DNA of 64,000 nt from Hoeflea_A sp039025395 (GCA_039025395.1 JBCCOK010000018.1:15989-79988); one strand, 5' to 3'; shown: positions 18,120-26,893, counted from the first letter of the stretch. Notes: generated by a model not told the origin, from the sequence alone. Made by a program: numbers and translations.

Positions 18120-19022
18120 ATGCCGAATAGCTGTAAGATCCTTGATGGCAAGGCCATCGCGGCCAGGATTCGTGATGAGGTGTCACAAGACGTCGAGGCG
18201 CTCAAGCAACAGGGCTGGCCAGTAAAACTGCTCTCTATTTCGATTGGTGATGCCGAGGCCTCGGCCCTTTACGTTCGCAACCAGCGGATAGCTGCGGATA
18301 AGACGGGCATCGCATTTGAAGCACGCCATTATCAAGCCGATATCGGCAAGGACGAGCTTTTGGGCATCATTCAGGGCCTGAATACCGACCCACGGGTTAC
18401 GGGAATCATTATTCAACGGCCAACGCCGCCGCATTTAACGGATCGCCTCTTGCAACGCAGCGTGCATCCGCTGAAGGATGTCGAGGGAATGCATCCGTCA
18501 AATATTGGCGACATCGTATACAACGATCTCAAAATGGGACCGTGCACTGCGGTGGCAGCTGTCGAGATGCTCAAGTCGACTGGCGTCGACCTTGAAGGTC
18601 TCGAAGTCACAGTCATCGGCCACTCGGCCATCGTCGGAAAACCGATCGCATTCCTGCTGATGGCGCAAGGCGCAACCGTCACCGTTTGCCATCATGAGAC
18701 GCGCAACATTGCCATGCATTCCCGGTCATCCGACGCCGTCTTCGTAGCGGTCGGAAAACCGGGACTGGTTACCGGAAAAATGTTGAAACCGGGTGCGATC
18801 GTCATCGACATCGGCATCAATCAGATCCAGACCTCCGACGGACCAAAGGTCGTCGGCGACGCTGACTTCGAGAGCTGTATGGAAATTGCCGGCTGGTTGA
18901 CACCGGTACCGGGCGGTGTCGGTCCGGTAACCCTGGCGATGCTTTTAAAGAATGCCGTGACCGCGACGAAACTGCAAAGCGAACACTACGCCTCAGAGTT
19001 CGCAACGCGAAAGAGCGTCTGA
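18120..19022 (+). CDS. folD: FolD-family methylene-THF dehydrogenase/cyclohydrolase, divergent
   Basis: 300-residue protein with the FolD fold throughout: KILDGKAIAARIRDEV start, VGKPGLVTGKMLKPGAIVIDIGIN NADP-site region and TPVPGGVGPVTLAMLL near the end. Ordinary FolD interconverts methylene-, methenyl- and 10-formyl-tetrahydrofolate. The active site is altered: where E. coli has Tyr50-x3-Lys54-x-Lys56, this protein reads Y51-V-R-N-Q55-R-I57, so the catalytic lysine is glutamine. The usual QLPLP is QRPTP, KDVDG is KDVEG and the G-R/A-S dinucleotide loop is GHS. In human MTHFD1 the matching Lys-to-Gln change abolishes cyclohydrolase but not dehydrogenase, so this may be a dehydrogenase only or a paralogue. 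Start chosen at ATG 18120, with GGAGAG upstream. Confidence 0.85.
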   Translation: MPNSCKILDGKAIAARIRDEVSQDVEALKQQGWPVKLLSISIGDAEASALYVRNQRIAADKTGIAFEARHYQADIGKDELLGIIQGLNTDPRVTGIIIQRPTPPHLTDRLLQRSVHPLKDVEGMHPSNIGDIVYNDLKMGPCTAVAAVEMLKSTGVDLEGLEVTVIGHSAIVGKPIAFLLMAQGATVTVCHHETRNIAMHSRSSDAVFVAVGKPGLVTGKMLKPGAIVIDIGINQIQTSDGPKVVGDADFESCMEIAGWLTPVPGGVGPVTLAMLLKNAVTATKLQSEHYASEFATRKSV

Positions 19023-19128
19023 TCATTGCACAAGCCCCTGCGGAGCGTTGGTCAAACGGTCAAGATGCGCGGATCGTGTCAGGCAGTTTTTTCTTGCCTT
19101 GGAGCGGTCGCCGGTTCCATAAGCGCCC

Positions 19129-21018
19129 ATGCTCACGATTTCCGACCTGTCGGCCCGGATTGCCGGACGCCTGTTGATCGATCACGCGTCGCTGACGCTG
19201 CCGGACGGCGCCAAGGCCGGGCTTGTGGGCCGAAACGGAGCGGGAAAATCGACGCTTTTCCGCATCGTTTCCGGTGAACTCGCGGCTGAAACAGGTTCGG
19301 TCGCGATGCCGAAGAACCGGCGCGTCGGCCAAGTTCTGCAGGAAGCGCCGGGCACCGATGAACCGCTGATCGACATTGTTCTGAAGGCGGATACCGAGCG
19401 GCTTTCGCTCCTCGAGGAAGCAAAGTCGGCGACGGATGCAGGCCGGATTGCGGACATTCAAACACGGCTTTCCGACATCGATGCGCACTCCGCCGAAGCC
19501 AGGGCGGCGACAATTCTCGCCGGCCTCGGCTTTGATCCTGATGCACAGGCGCGGCCGGCAGCTGAGTTTTCCGGCGGTTGGCGTATGCGTGTCGCGCTGG
19601 CGGCCGTACTCTTTGCAAAACCGGACTTGCTGCTTCTTGATGAGCCGACAAACTATCTCGATCTTGAAGGCACGTTGTGGCTGGAAGACTATGTGCGGCG
19701 CTATCCGCATACGGTCATTATCATCAGTCACGACCGGGATCTCCTGAACAACGCGGTCAACTCGATTGTCCATCTGGAACAGAAGAAACTGGTCTATTAT
19801 CGCGGGACGTTCGACCAGTTCGAGCGACATCGTGCAGAAGCACGCGAACTGCAGATGAAAGCGCGCGAAAAACAGCAAGCGCGCGCTAAACATATGCAAG
19901 CTTTCGTCGAGCGTTTCCGCTACAAGGCTTCAAAAGCACGGCAAGCGCAATCGCGCCTCAAGGCTATCGAGCGCATGGGCGAAATCTCGGCCGTGGTTGA
20001 CGAGCACGTACAAGCGTTCCGATTTCCCGCAACCGGTAGGCGGCCCGCATCCCCGATCATCGCGATGGAGACGTGTTCCGTCGGATACACACCGGGCGAT
20101 CCGATATTGAGCCAACTCAACCTGCGCATTGACACAGACGACCGCATTGCTCTGCTGGGCGCAAACGGCAATGGCAAGTCGACCTTTGCCAAACTGCTTT
20201 GCGGCAAACTCGTTCCGGAAAAAGGCGTCTTGACAAGGGCACCGCATCTGGCGACCGGCTATTTCGCGCAGCATCAACTCGACGAACTTGTGCCAGCGGA
20301 AAGCGCGGTCGAACATGTGCGGAAAATATTGCCGGATGCTCCGGTAGCCGAATTGCGCTCGCGCGTTGCAGGCATCGGGCTGTCGACAGAAAAAATGGAT
20401 ACGCCGGCGCGCGATCTGTCAGGCGGCGAAAAGGCCCGGTTGCTGATGGGGCTCGCGACATTGAACGGAGCGAACCTCATCATTCTCGATGAGCCAACGA
20501 ACCATCTCGATATTGACAGCCGTGCCGCCCTTATCGATGCACTGAACGCCTTCGACGGCGCAGTCATCCTGATCTCACATGACCGGTATCTCATAGAGAC
20601 AACTGCCGACCGCCTTTGGCTGGTGCGTGATGGCACTGTCGGCGAGTATGAAGGCGACCTCGATGACTATCGCGCCCTTATCGTCAGCGCCAACCGGACG
20701 CAAAGCCGCAGCAAGGCGATCGGCGAAACAAGTTCCAAGGCAGACCAACGGCGCGCCGCCGCGGAAAAGCGCCTTGAGCTTGCACCGCTGAAGAAAGAAA
20801 TCACCGCGATCGAGGATCTGACCGCTGAGCTCGAAAGGAAGATCGAGAGCCTGGAACGCGACCTGTCCGATGTCACACTTTACGAGCGCGCGCCTGGCGA
20901 AGCGGCTGAGAAAGCGAAGGCCTGCAGCGATGCAAAAAAACAGCTTGCCGATGCTGAAGATAAGTGGCTGCTTCTTTCAACGGAGTTGGAGCAAGCATCT
21001 GCCGACGAAAGCAATTAG
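19129..21018 (+). CDS. ABC-F family ATPase (Uup/YheS type)
   Basis: 629-residue soluble protein with two ABC ATPase domains and no membrane segments, typical of ABC-F translation factors that act at the ribosomal E site. First domain: LVGRNGAGKSTLFRIVSGEL (Walker A, about residue 32), EFSGGWRMRVALA, LLLLDEPTNYLDLEGT. The linker has the charged helical ABC-F region (LQMKAREKQQARAKHMQAF). Second domain: LLGANGNGKSTFAKLL (about 345), DLSGGEKARLLMGLA, LIILDEPTNHLDIDSR. It ends in a charged coiled coil (about residues 525-629). ABC-F members include ribosome-rescue and antibiotic-protection factors; the subgroup cannot be fixed here. Confidence 0.92.
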   Translation: MLTISDLSARIAGRLLIDHASLTLPDGAKAGLVGRNGAGKSTLFRIVSGELAAETGSVAMPKNRRVGQVLQEAPGTDEPLIDIVLKADTERLSLLEEAKSATDAGRIADIQTRLSDIDAHSAEARAATILAGLGFDPDAQARPAAEFSGGWRMRVALAAVLFAKPDLLLLDEPTNYLDLEGTLWLEDYVRRYPHTVIIISHDRDLLNNAVNSIVHLEQKKLVYYRGTFDQFERHRAEARELQMKAREKQQARAKHMQAFVERFRYKASKARQAQSRLKAIERMGEISAVVDEHVQAFRFPATGRRPASPIIAMETCSVGYTPGDPILSQLNLRIDTDDRIALLGANGNGKSTFAKLLCGKLVPEKGVLTRAPHLATGYFAQHQLDELVPAESAVEHVRKILPDAPVAELRSRVAGIGLSTEKMDTPARDLSGGEKARLLMGLATLNGANLIILDEPTNHLDIDSRAALIDALNAFDGAVILISHDRYLIETTADRLWLVRDGTVGEYEGDLDDYRALIVSANRTQSRSKAIGETSSKADQRRAAAEKRLELAPLKKEITAIEDLTAELERKIESLERDLSDVTLYERAPGEAAEKAKACSDAKKQLADAEDKWLLLSTELEQASADESN

Positions 21019-21042
21019 TACTTCATTTAAACTAGATAATAT

Positions 21043-21071
21043 TTGACTCAATCACGAAATAAATCTACTAT
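21043..21071 (+). promoter_or_regulatory. Strong sigma70-type promoter for the small RNA
   Basis: TTGACT at 21043-21048 and TACTAT at 21066-21071, separated by exactly 17 bases, in a markedly AT-rich stretch just after the ABC-F stop codon. Predicted transcription start is about 21078. No reading frame follows before the terminator at 21160-21189, so the product is probably an RNA of about 110 bases. Confidence 0.6.
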
Positions 21072-21077
21072 TTATAT

Positions 21078-21190
21078 TAGGCGCTAAAACTGTAACTTAG
21101 TAAGAGTCTTAACGTTTAACAGTGGAGTCTCCCCAGACCGCTGCCCAACTTTTGAAATAGGCGGACCGAATCGTCGGTTCGCCTTTTTTG
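21078..21190 (+). ncRNA. Candidate trans-acting small RNA with anti-Shine-Dalgarno loop
   Basis: About 112-base intergenic transcript predicted from a good promoter (21043-21071) and an intrinsic terminator (21160-21189). In its middle CAGTGG (21120-21125) can pair with CCGCTG (21138-21143, one G-U pair) to leave the 12-base loop AGTCTCCCCAGA. The CUCCCC in that loop complements ribosome-binding sites; exposed C/U-rich anti-Shine-Dalgarno loops are a hallmark of several alphaproteobacterial small-RNA families. A single-stranded stretch with UUUUGAAAU lies between hairpin and terminator, a plausible Hfq-contact region. The family was not identified; the existence of the transcript is inferred from sequence only. 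Confidence 0.5.
21160..21189 (+). terminator. Intrinsic terminator
   Basis: Ten-base stem GGCGGACCGA (21160-21169) with TCGGTTCGCC (21174-21183), one G-U pair, four-base loop, followed by six T residues (21184-21189). It ends the candidate small RNA, and any read-through from the ABC-F gene, before the convergent hlyD-like gene ends at 21273. Confidence 0.75.
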
Positions 21191-21272
21191 TCGACCGCAT
21201 CAAAGCAAATACCGGCAACCGGTCATGACAATGCCCGGCAAGGATTGCTCGGAACTGATCCCAGTCGCATTG

Positions 21273-22610
21273 TCACTGTTCGCGAAATGCCCGTGCCATG
21301 CTGTCGATAATCGGCTGGGTCATGTAATCGAAAAACGTCCGCTCCGCGGTCTGTATCATGATCTCGACAGGCATGCCCGGAGTCGGCGAAAAGCCGGGAA
21401 CCCGGATGATTTCACTTGCGTCAAGGCTCACCCGCGCAACATAGACCTCACGCGGCGCTTCGCCCGTTTTGTCAGGAACCGAGTCGGCGGAAAGATATTC
21501 GACATTGCCTTCGAGGACCGGCGTGATGCGCTGGTTAAGTGCCGTAAGCCTGACGACAGCAGACTGACCGATACGAACGCTGTCAATATCGGTGCGCGAC
21601 ACATGCGCCTCGATGATCAGGGGAACATTGGTCGGAATGATCTCGGCTATGCTTTTGCCGCTCTCAATCACGCCGCCGGATGTGTGATAGTGCATCTTGA
21701 CGACGGTTCCGGAAACGGGTGCCTTGATGAGTGTTCGCCGCAGGACATTCTCGGCATCGCGCGATTGCTCCCTGACAGAATCAAGTTCGGCTTCGATGGA
21801 CTGCAGTTCGTCAACGGCAGCTTCGCGGTAAGCGGCCTTGACCTGTTCGATCTGTTGCTGGAATTTGGTGACTTGCGATCTGGTTTCCTGGACTTCCGAT
21901 TCCAGACGGCCGATTTGTCCATGCGCATCGGCAATGGCGCGACGGATCGCATTGACTTCGATCTGGCGAATGTAGCCCTTCTCCAAAAGAACCAGTTTGC
22001 CCTCCAGTTCGCCTTCGAGAAGCACCACCTGCTTTACCATCGACTGGCGCTGCAGATCATATCCCTTGGCCCTGAACTTGAGCGAACGAATGTTGCTGTC
22101 AAGAAGCCGTAAATCGCTCTTCAGCTTGGTGCGCGATGTGTCGAACGCGATGGTCTGGCTTTCAATGATCGAAGTCACTTCATCGTTGTCCCGTTTTTCA
22201 AGCAGCAAATCCGGGAATACCAGCTGATCAAGTTCGTTGTACTGCGCCATCAAACGGGCGTTGATTGCCTCAAGACGCGCGCGACGAAGGAACAGCTGCC
22301 GTTCGTTGGCCAGAGCAGAGGTTTCATCAAGGCGCACAAGTGTTTCGCCCTCAATCACATTGTCGCCCTCACGCACGAGAATGTCCTGAATGACACCACC
22401 TTCCAGATGCTGAACAATCTTGTTCTGCCCGGTGGCTACGAAACTGCCCTGAGAGATGACGGCCGCTGCCAGAGGCGCCGATACAGCCCACGCGCCGAAG
22501 CCGCCGAAGGTCGCGGCCAGCACGACCAGACCAATGACTGTCTGCTTTCCGATCGAACGCGGCACTTCCGAATACCATTCAATATGGTGATTTTCTGCTG
22601 ATGACTTCAT
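21273..22610 (-). CDS. Type I secretion periplasmic adaptor, HlyD/PrtE family
   Basis: 445-residue membrane-fusion protein that bridges the inner-membrane ABC transporter and an outer-membrane TolC-like channel. A single N-terminal membrane helix (TVIGLVVLAATFGGFGAWAV, about residues 24-43), a lipoyl/barrel-sandwich half (QNKIVQHLEGGVIQDILVREGD, about 63-84), a long alpha-helical hairpin (about 120-280) and the returning half with LIKAPVSGTVVKMHYHTSGGVI (about 300). The C-terminus (PVEIMIQTAERTFFDYMTQP) is typical of PrtE/HlyD adaptors. It begins six bases after the transporter gene stop. No outer-membrane partner is encoded nearby. Confidence 0.93.
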   Translation of the reverse strand: MKSSAENHHIEWYSEVPRSIGKQTVIGLVVLAATFGGFGAWAVSAPLAAAVISQGSFVATGQNKIVQHLEGGVIQDILVREGDNVIEGETLVRLDETSALANERQLFLRRARLEAINARLMAQYNELDQLVFPDLLLEKRDNDEVTSIIESQTIAFDTSRTKLKSDLRLLDSNIRSLKFRAKGYDLQRQSMVKQVVLLEGELEGKLVLLEKGYIRQIEVNAIRRAIADAHGQIGRLESEVQETRSQVTKFQQQIEQVKAAYREAAVDELQSIEAELDSVREQSRDAENVLRRTLIKAPVSGTVVKMHYHTSGGVIESGKSIAEIIPTNVPLIIEAHVSRTDIDSVRIGQSAVVRLTALNQRITPVLEGNVEYLSADSVPDKTGEAPREVYVARVSLDASEIIRVPGFSPTPGMPVEIMIQTAERTFFDYMTQPIIDSMARAFREQ

Positions 22611-22616
22611 GTCTGA

Positions 22617-24776
22617 TCACCCCGCTTGGTCAGAATGGCCCAGACGGCCTTCGTTCTGGCGCTTAGAAAGCTCCTGTAGGACAAGGTTTCTCTCGCCGAA
22701 CATCGAGACGGTTCCGCTTGTCAGCAGCAGAATCTTGTCGACATACTGGAGCAGCGCCGGTTTTTGCGTAATCACGACAACTGTAATGCCGTGCTTCTTT
22801 GCGTGATCGAGGGAATTGGCAAGCGCACGGTCTCCCAATGCGTCGAGATTGGAGTTGGGCTCGTCGAGCACGACCAGCCGCGGATTGCCGAAAAATGCCC
22901 GCGCCAGCGCGACGCGCTGTTTCTGACCGCCCGACAAGGGCGATCCATCTGCGGCGACGAGCGTTTCGTAACCTTGTGGCAGCGAGGCAATCATCTCGTG
23001 GACGTCTGCCAAGTTGGCTGCTTCGAAAACCTGCGCGTCGGACGCATCACCGCGCATGCGGCCGATATTGTCCTTGATGCTGCCTGGAAAAAGCTGCACG
23101 TCCTGCGGAAGATAGCCGATATTCTCGCCAAACTGTCGCTGATCCCAGTTGCGCAAATCCATAAGGTCGAGCCGGACACAACCCGACGTGGGCAAAATGG
23201 AGCCGACGAGCATCTTTCCCAGGGTCGTCTTGCCGGCGCCGGAATCGCCGATAATGGCAAGCGATTCGCCAGGCTCGAGGGAAAAGTGCACCGCATTGAG
23301 TACGACCCGTTTTGTGCCCTGCGGGACATAAAGCAGGCGCTCGACATCAAGCCTGCCTTCCGGTTTCGGAAGTTTCAAACGCTCGAAGTTGAGCGGCGAG
23401 CTTTTCAACAGACCGGAGATGCGCCCATAGGAAGCGCGCGACAGGAGATACTGGTTCCAACCTTCGATGGCGCCTTCGATCGGTGCCAGTGCCCGGCCGG
23501 CAATGATGGATGCGGCGATCACCATGCCGCCGGTTATCTCGCCCTGAATGGCCAGAAACGCACCCCAGCCAAGCATGCCGACCTGGGTCAGCAGACGAAT
23601 ACCTCTGGAGAAGGTCGCAGCGACAATATTGCGGTCCTGCGCCTTCACATGCGAGCGCAACGAAGCGGCCGTATCCTTGCCCCAAATGCTGACTGCCTCC
23701 GGAATCATGGCAAGTGCATTGATGATCTGCGAATTGCGCGACATGGAATCCAGATGCAGGTTGGCCTTGCTCAGATGTTTGTTTGCCTCGCCAAAGGGCG
23801 CAGCGGTCATGCGCTGGTTGATGAGGGCAACAATAAGCAGCGCGATGGCTGTCGCAATCACGATGACACCGAGATTGGGGTGGATCAGAAATATCGCCAG
23901 GACGAACAGCGGTACAAACGGTGCATCGAGGAAGGACAACAGGGTTGCCGACACGAGAAACGAGCGCAATTGCTGCAGGTCGCCAAGGACCTGGTATTCC
24001 CGGCCATCGCCGTAAAGGGATGCGCGCGCCGCCGCGCTAAGGATCGGAGAGCCAAGCTGCGCTGCTACCTCGACTGCTGTCCGCATGAGGATGAACCGGC
24101 GGATAGCGTCGAAGAATACCTGTAGAACAACGGCACCCACGATGACCGCCGTCAACATAATGAGTGTATCAATCGACCGGCTTGTAAGGACACGATCAGA
24201 GATCTGAAAAAGATAGACAGGGATGGCCAGAACCAGCACGTTCGCAGCGCTGCTGAACAGCATCACCATGGCCATGTTCCTGCGGACGACGTTGAGCCCG
24301 GTCTTGAGGCTTTTCGACAGATCGATGGGACCGAGGCGTTCGTGGAAATGGCCGCCGCCACCGCCGCCGCCACCTCCCGAACCGCTGCCGCTGGATCCAT
24401 TGCCGCCCGCATTCGAGTCGGTGCCAAGGGCTTTGACGGGACCGGTATCTCCTTCGATGGTCTTGCCACCCGGAAGCGGGGCGCCCGGCTTGGATTTCGC
24501 TTCCGGCCCATCGGCCTTGGCGACGGCGTCTTCTTCAGACGGGACCTCGGCGCCTTCTTCCGTTTCCGAAGGATCAAGTTCCGCAACCGCTTCTTCGAGA
24601 GCTGCCTCGACCTGGTTTTCAACGACCGCGTCGTCAGCCTGATCCTTTAGTTGCGTGACGGCCCTGTCTATCTGTTGAAGCGGATCGCCACCATCAGCCT
24701 GCGCCGCGTCGATTTCTTCCGCTGGTTCAGACGGCTCATATGCGTGCGGCCGCATCGTTCTGTCGGAATAGTTCAT
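22617..24776 (-). CDS. Type I secretion ABC transporter (PrtD-type) with long low-complexity N-terminus
   Basis: 719-residue permease-ATPase. The last about 570 residues are a standard PrtD-type transporter: membrane domain from about residue 165 (AMVMLFSSAANVLVLAIPVY), Walker A AIIGDSGAGKTTLGKM, signature LSGGQKQRVALARAFF and Walker B RLVVLDEPNSNLDALGD. It has no C39 peptidase domain, so cargo is recognised by an uncleaved signal, usually C-terminal. The first about 150 residues are unusual: acidic and alanine-rich (residues 15-95), then Gly/Ser-rich with nine consecutive glycines (134-142) before HFHERLG. This extension probably lies in the cytoplasm. Same transcript as the adaptor and the upstream acidic proteins. 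Confidence 0.92.
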   Translation of the reverse strand: MNYSDRTMRPHAYEPSEPAEEIDAAQADGGDPLQQIDRAVTQLKDQADDAVVENQVEAALEEAVAELDPSETEEGAEVPSEEDAVAKADGPEAKSKPGAPLPGGKTIEGDTGPVKALGTDSNAGGNGSSGSGSGGGGGGGGGHFHERLGPIDLSKSLKTGLNVVRRNMAMVMLFSSAANVLVLAIPVYLFQISDRVLTSRSIDTLIMLTAVIVGAVVLQVFFDAIRRFILMRTAVEVAAQLGSPILSAAARASLYGDGREYQVLGDLQQLRSFLVSATLLSFLDAPFVPLFVLAIFLIHPNLGVIVIATAIALLIVALINQRMTAAPFGEANKHLSKANLHLDSMSRNSQIINALAMIPEAVSIWGKDTAASLRSHVKAQDRNIVAATFSRGIRLLTQVGMLGWGAFLAIQGEITGGMVIAASIIAGRALAPIEGAIEGWNQYLLSRASYGRISGLLKSSPLNFERLKLPKPEGRLDVERLLYVPQGTKRVVLNAVHFSLEPGESLAIIGDSGAGKTTLGKMLVGSILPTSGCVRLDLMDLRNWDQRQFGENIGYLPQDVQLFPGSIKDNIGRMRGDASDAQVFEAANLADVHEMIASLPQGYETLVAADGSPLSGGQKQRVALARAFFGNPRLVVLDEPNSNLDALGDRALANSLDHAKKHGITVVVITQKPALLQYVDKILLLTSGTVSMFGERNLVLQELSKRQNEGRLGHSDQAG

Positions 24777-24803
24777 GCTTTGGCCCCCGTTTGAAAATTC
24801 GCT

Positions 24804-26759
24804 TTACGCAAGCATCGTCTGCATGACATCAGGATTGGCCGGATCCTCCAGCTGATCCGTGGGCGTAACGCCCTCTTCCTGCTGCGCTTCGGGATCCAGC
24901 ATGCCGTCCGCAAGGAAAACGACGGCCTCGTCGGCAAGGGCATCGGGATCATTGTTGAGCGCAATCGGTTCGTCCGAAACGAATTCCGCCTGATGGAGAT
25001 AGGCGTCCGTGAAAAGTTCGCCGCCGTAATAGACGATGCTGTCGACGCCAGCGTCGATGATGGAGGCAACATTGACCACGTCATTGTCGCCTGTCGAAAT
25101 ATCCCACTGCGTGTCGGCGTCTTCGGTGAGGTCCGAGGCGACGACCGCGATCTGATCGGCGTCACCGAGGACACTTGTCTGCGATATGTAGTCGAGCTCG
25201 AGTATGCTGCCGTCAATGTAGAGAACGCTGAGAACGCTTTCACCGGCAAAGGCATCTTCCATCAATACGCCATCGGCCAGAGTATCGTCGCCGCTTGCGA
25301 GGTTTTCCGCGGTCTCTACATAAGGTGCAGAAATCGGCGCATACGTTGTCGCGCCGATATCGCTTATGCTCGCCTCGTTCCAAACGAGGTTGTCCCCCGT
25401 CATGACGGTATCGTCCAAAGTCGTCTGAAAATCGCCGATGGTGGTGAGATAGTCGCTGTCGAGCAGGACGATACTCTGCTCGACGATATCGGCAGAATAG
25501 ATATCGCCACCCACCACGATCAGGTCGTAGTAAGATCCCAGTTCAAAAAGAGACATCGTATTCAGCGTCGTGTTGTCGCCGGTTACCAGATGGGTTTCGG
25601 CTCCTGAGGCTGTCAGGATCGAGACATCGTGATCCGATACCATGGTGACCTGCTCGATCCAGTTCAGCAAAACCAGGTTGCCTTCGATGCGGGTCACGGC
25701 CCAATCGGAGGGAAAGCCGGACTCGGTGGCTTCCAATGCGTTGGATTCGGTACTGAAGGATGCGATGTTGAAACCGAGCGCGTCCAAATCCTGCGACGTG
25801 GGCGGGCCGCCGAGGCCGTCGGCAACCTGATCGATTTCGTGCCGGACATGGACCTGGCTGATCACATCGAGCGATACGACGTCGCCCATGGCGGCGAAAA
25901 CCGGTGCGTCGAGCCAGCTCGAGCCGATTGCTGCTTCGTTGACGATCAAGTTACCGCCCGCATCGATATCCATTTGCGGTTCGATCTCGATCTCTCCGGG
26001 ACCGTAAGTGACAGGTCCATGTTCGATCTCTTCGGGTTCTTCGTCCTGCGGAAGGAAGTCCGAGAGCTCAGGCAGCGTATCGACTTTCTCGCCATTGACA
26101 TGGATACCCTGGACTTCGCTACCGGTTGCGACGAAGGCAGCGCTATCTGCATCGGCTACCGCCGCGAGATTCTCGATGATCTGATCGACGACTTCGGCGA
26201 TCGCCTCTTCCGAAGCGGGAATGGCAAGCGGGCCGATCACATCGTAGCCATCAGCCTTGGCGACAAGCCACTCAAGTTCAGCGTCAAAATAGTCCGTCGA
26301 CAACGTCTCGACATGGACATCCGTCATCGTCACGAAGTCGTTGTCGACCAAAAACGCCTTCTGTTTGGCAACAATCGCAATGGAACCCGGCGGCGTGATC
26401 GCGATTTCAAGCTGGGCGGGGCTGAACTCCACTGAAAAAGCCGAAGGCACCCACAATGGCGGGTTGGCAGGTCCAACTTCAGAGAGCGCAATGTCGGGAC
26501 CGTAGATTTCGTCGTAAAACCAGGTCACGTCAACGGTTGCCAGATCCGGCGTTCTCGGATTGTAGCCCACATGCGGGTCGAAATCCCGGTAGGTGTGGCT
26601 CTCGTTTAGCTGGTAATCCGACGACTGGAGCGGTGCCTCTGCGTCGAGTTGTTTTTGAGCCGCCTTGAAGGAGTCATAGTCGATGCGGGCACGTTCTTGC
26701 TCAACCGTTACATTAAATACGCCGACGAAGTGGGCAATAATCTCAGTTACATAATCCAT
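24804..26759 (-). CDS. Large acidic repeat protein, probable type I secretion cargo, unrecognised family
   Basis: 651 residues, strongly acidic, no signal peptide, no membrane helix and almost no cysteine. I do not recognise the family. From about residue 268 it is built of degenerate modules beginning G-D/G-N-x3-N-x-A-x-I (about 268, 394, 455, 557) and containing V-x-Q-x5-D/E steps: VISQVHVRHEID (299), WIEQVTMVSDHD (367), IVEQSIVLLDSD (426), YISQTSVLGDAD (524) and YLHQAEFVSDE (586). Such alternation fits a beta-solenoid or adhesin-like body. No RTX nonapeptides are present. It ends PDVMQTMLA, a short acidic-then-hydrophobic C-terminus seen in some type I cargo. It lies 27 bases before the transporter gene. 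Function inferred from context only. Confidence 0.6.
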   Translation of the reverse strand: MDYVTEIIAHFVGVFNVTVEQERARIDYDSFKAAQKQLDAEAPLQSSDYQLNESHTYRDFDPHVGYNPRTPDLATVDVTWFYDEIYGPDIALSEVGPANPPLWVPSAFSVEFSPAQLEIAITPPGSIAIVAKQKAFLVDNDFVTMTDVHVETLSTDYFDAELEWLVAKADGYDVIGPLAIPASEEAIAEVVDQIIENLAAVADADSAAFVATGSEVQGIHVNGEKVDTLPELSDFLPQDEEPEEIEHGPVTYGPGEIEIEPQMDIDAGGNLIVNEAAIGSSWLDAPVFAAMGDVVSLDVISQVHVRHEIDQVADGLGGPPTSQDLDALGFNIASFSTESNALEATESGFPSDWAVTRIEGNLVLLNWIEQVTMVSDHDVSILTASGAETHLVTGDNTTLNTMSLFELGSYYDLIVVGGDIYSADIVEQSIVLLDSDYLTTIGDFQTTLDDTVMTGDNLVWNEASISDIGATTYAPISAPYVETAENLASGDDTLADGVLMEDAFAGESVLSVLYIDGSILELDYISQTSVLGDADQIAVVASDLTEDADTQWDISTGDNDVVNVASIIDAGVDSIVYYGGELFTDAYLHQAEFVSDEPIALNNDPDALADEAVVFLADGMLDPEAQQEEGVTPTDQLEDPANPDVMQTMLA

Positions 26760-26855
26760 GAGACCGCAAGCGCCTCCCGAGTGACACGAATTGGCGCATT
26801 ACATGCGTCAAGATCGGATTTTTGACTTTCTCGCGCCGGTCTTGGAGAGGATGTA

Positions 26856-26878
26856 GAGCCGGGCGGAACGCCCGGCTC
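26856..26878 (-). terminator. Perfect stem-loop between the two acidic-protein genes
   Basis: GAGCCGGGCG (26856-26865) pairs perfectly with CGCCCGGCTC (26869-26878) across a three-base loop, starting 15 bases past the stop of the 322-residue gene. No U-run follows in the leftward direction, so it may be a leaky terminator or a 3'-end stabiliser that lets the first gene be expressed more than the transporter genes behind it. Confidence 0.5.
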
Positions 26879-26893
26879 ATCAGTTTTGTGCAG

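Noticed and set aside
24223..24642. Proline-run frame (nine prolines) opposite the transporter N-terminus
   Set aside because: It is the antisense image of the poly-glycine segment of the transporter; the real frame continues into a complete ABC transporter.
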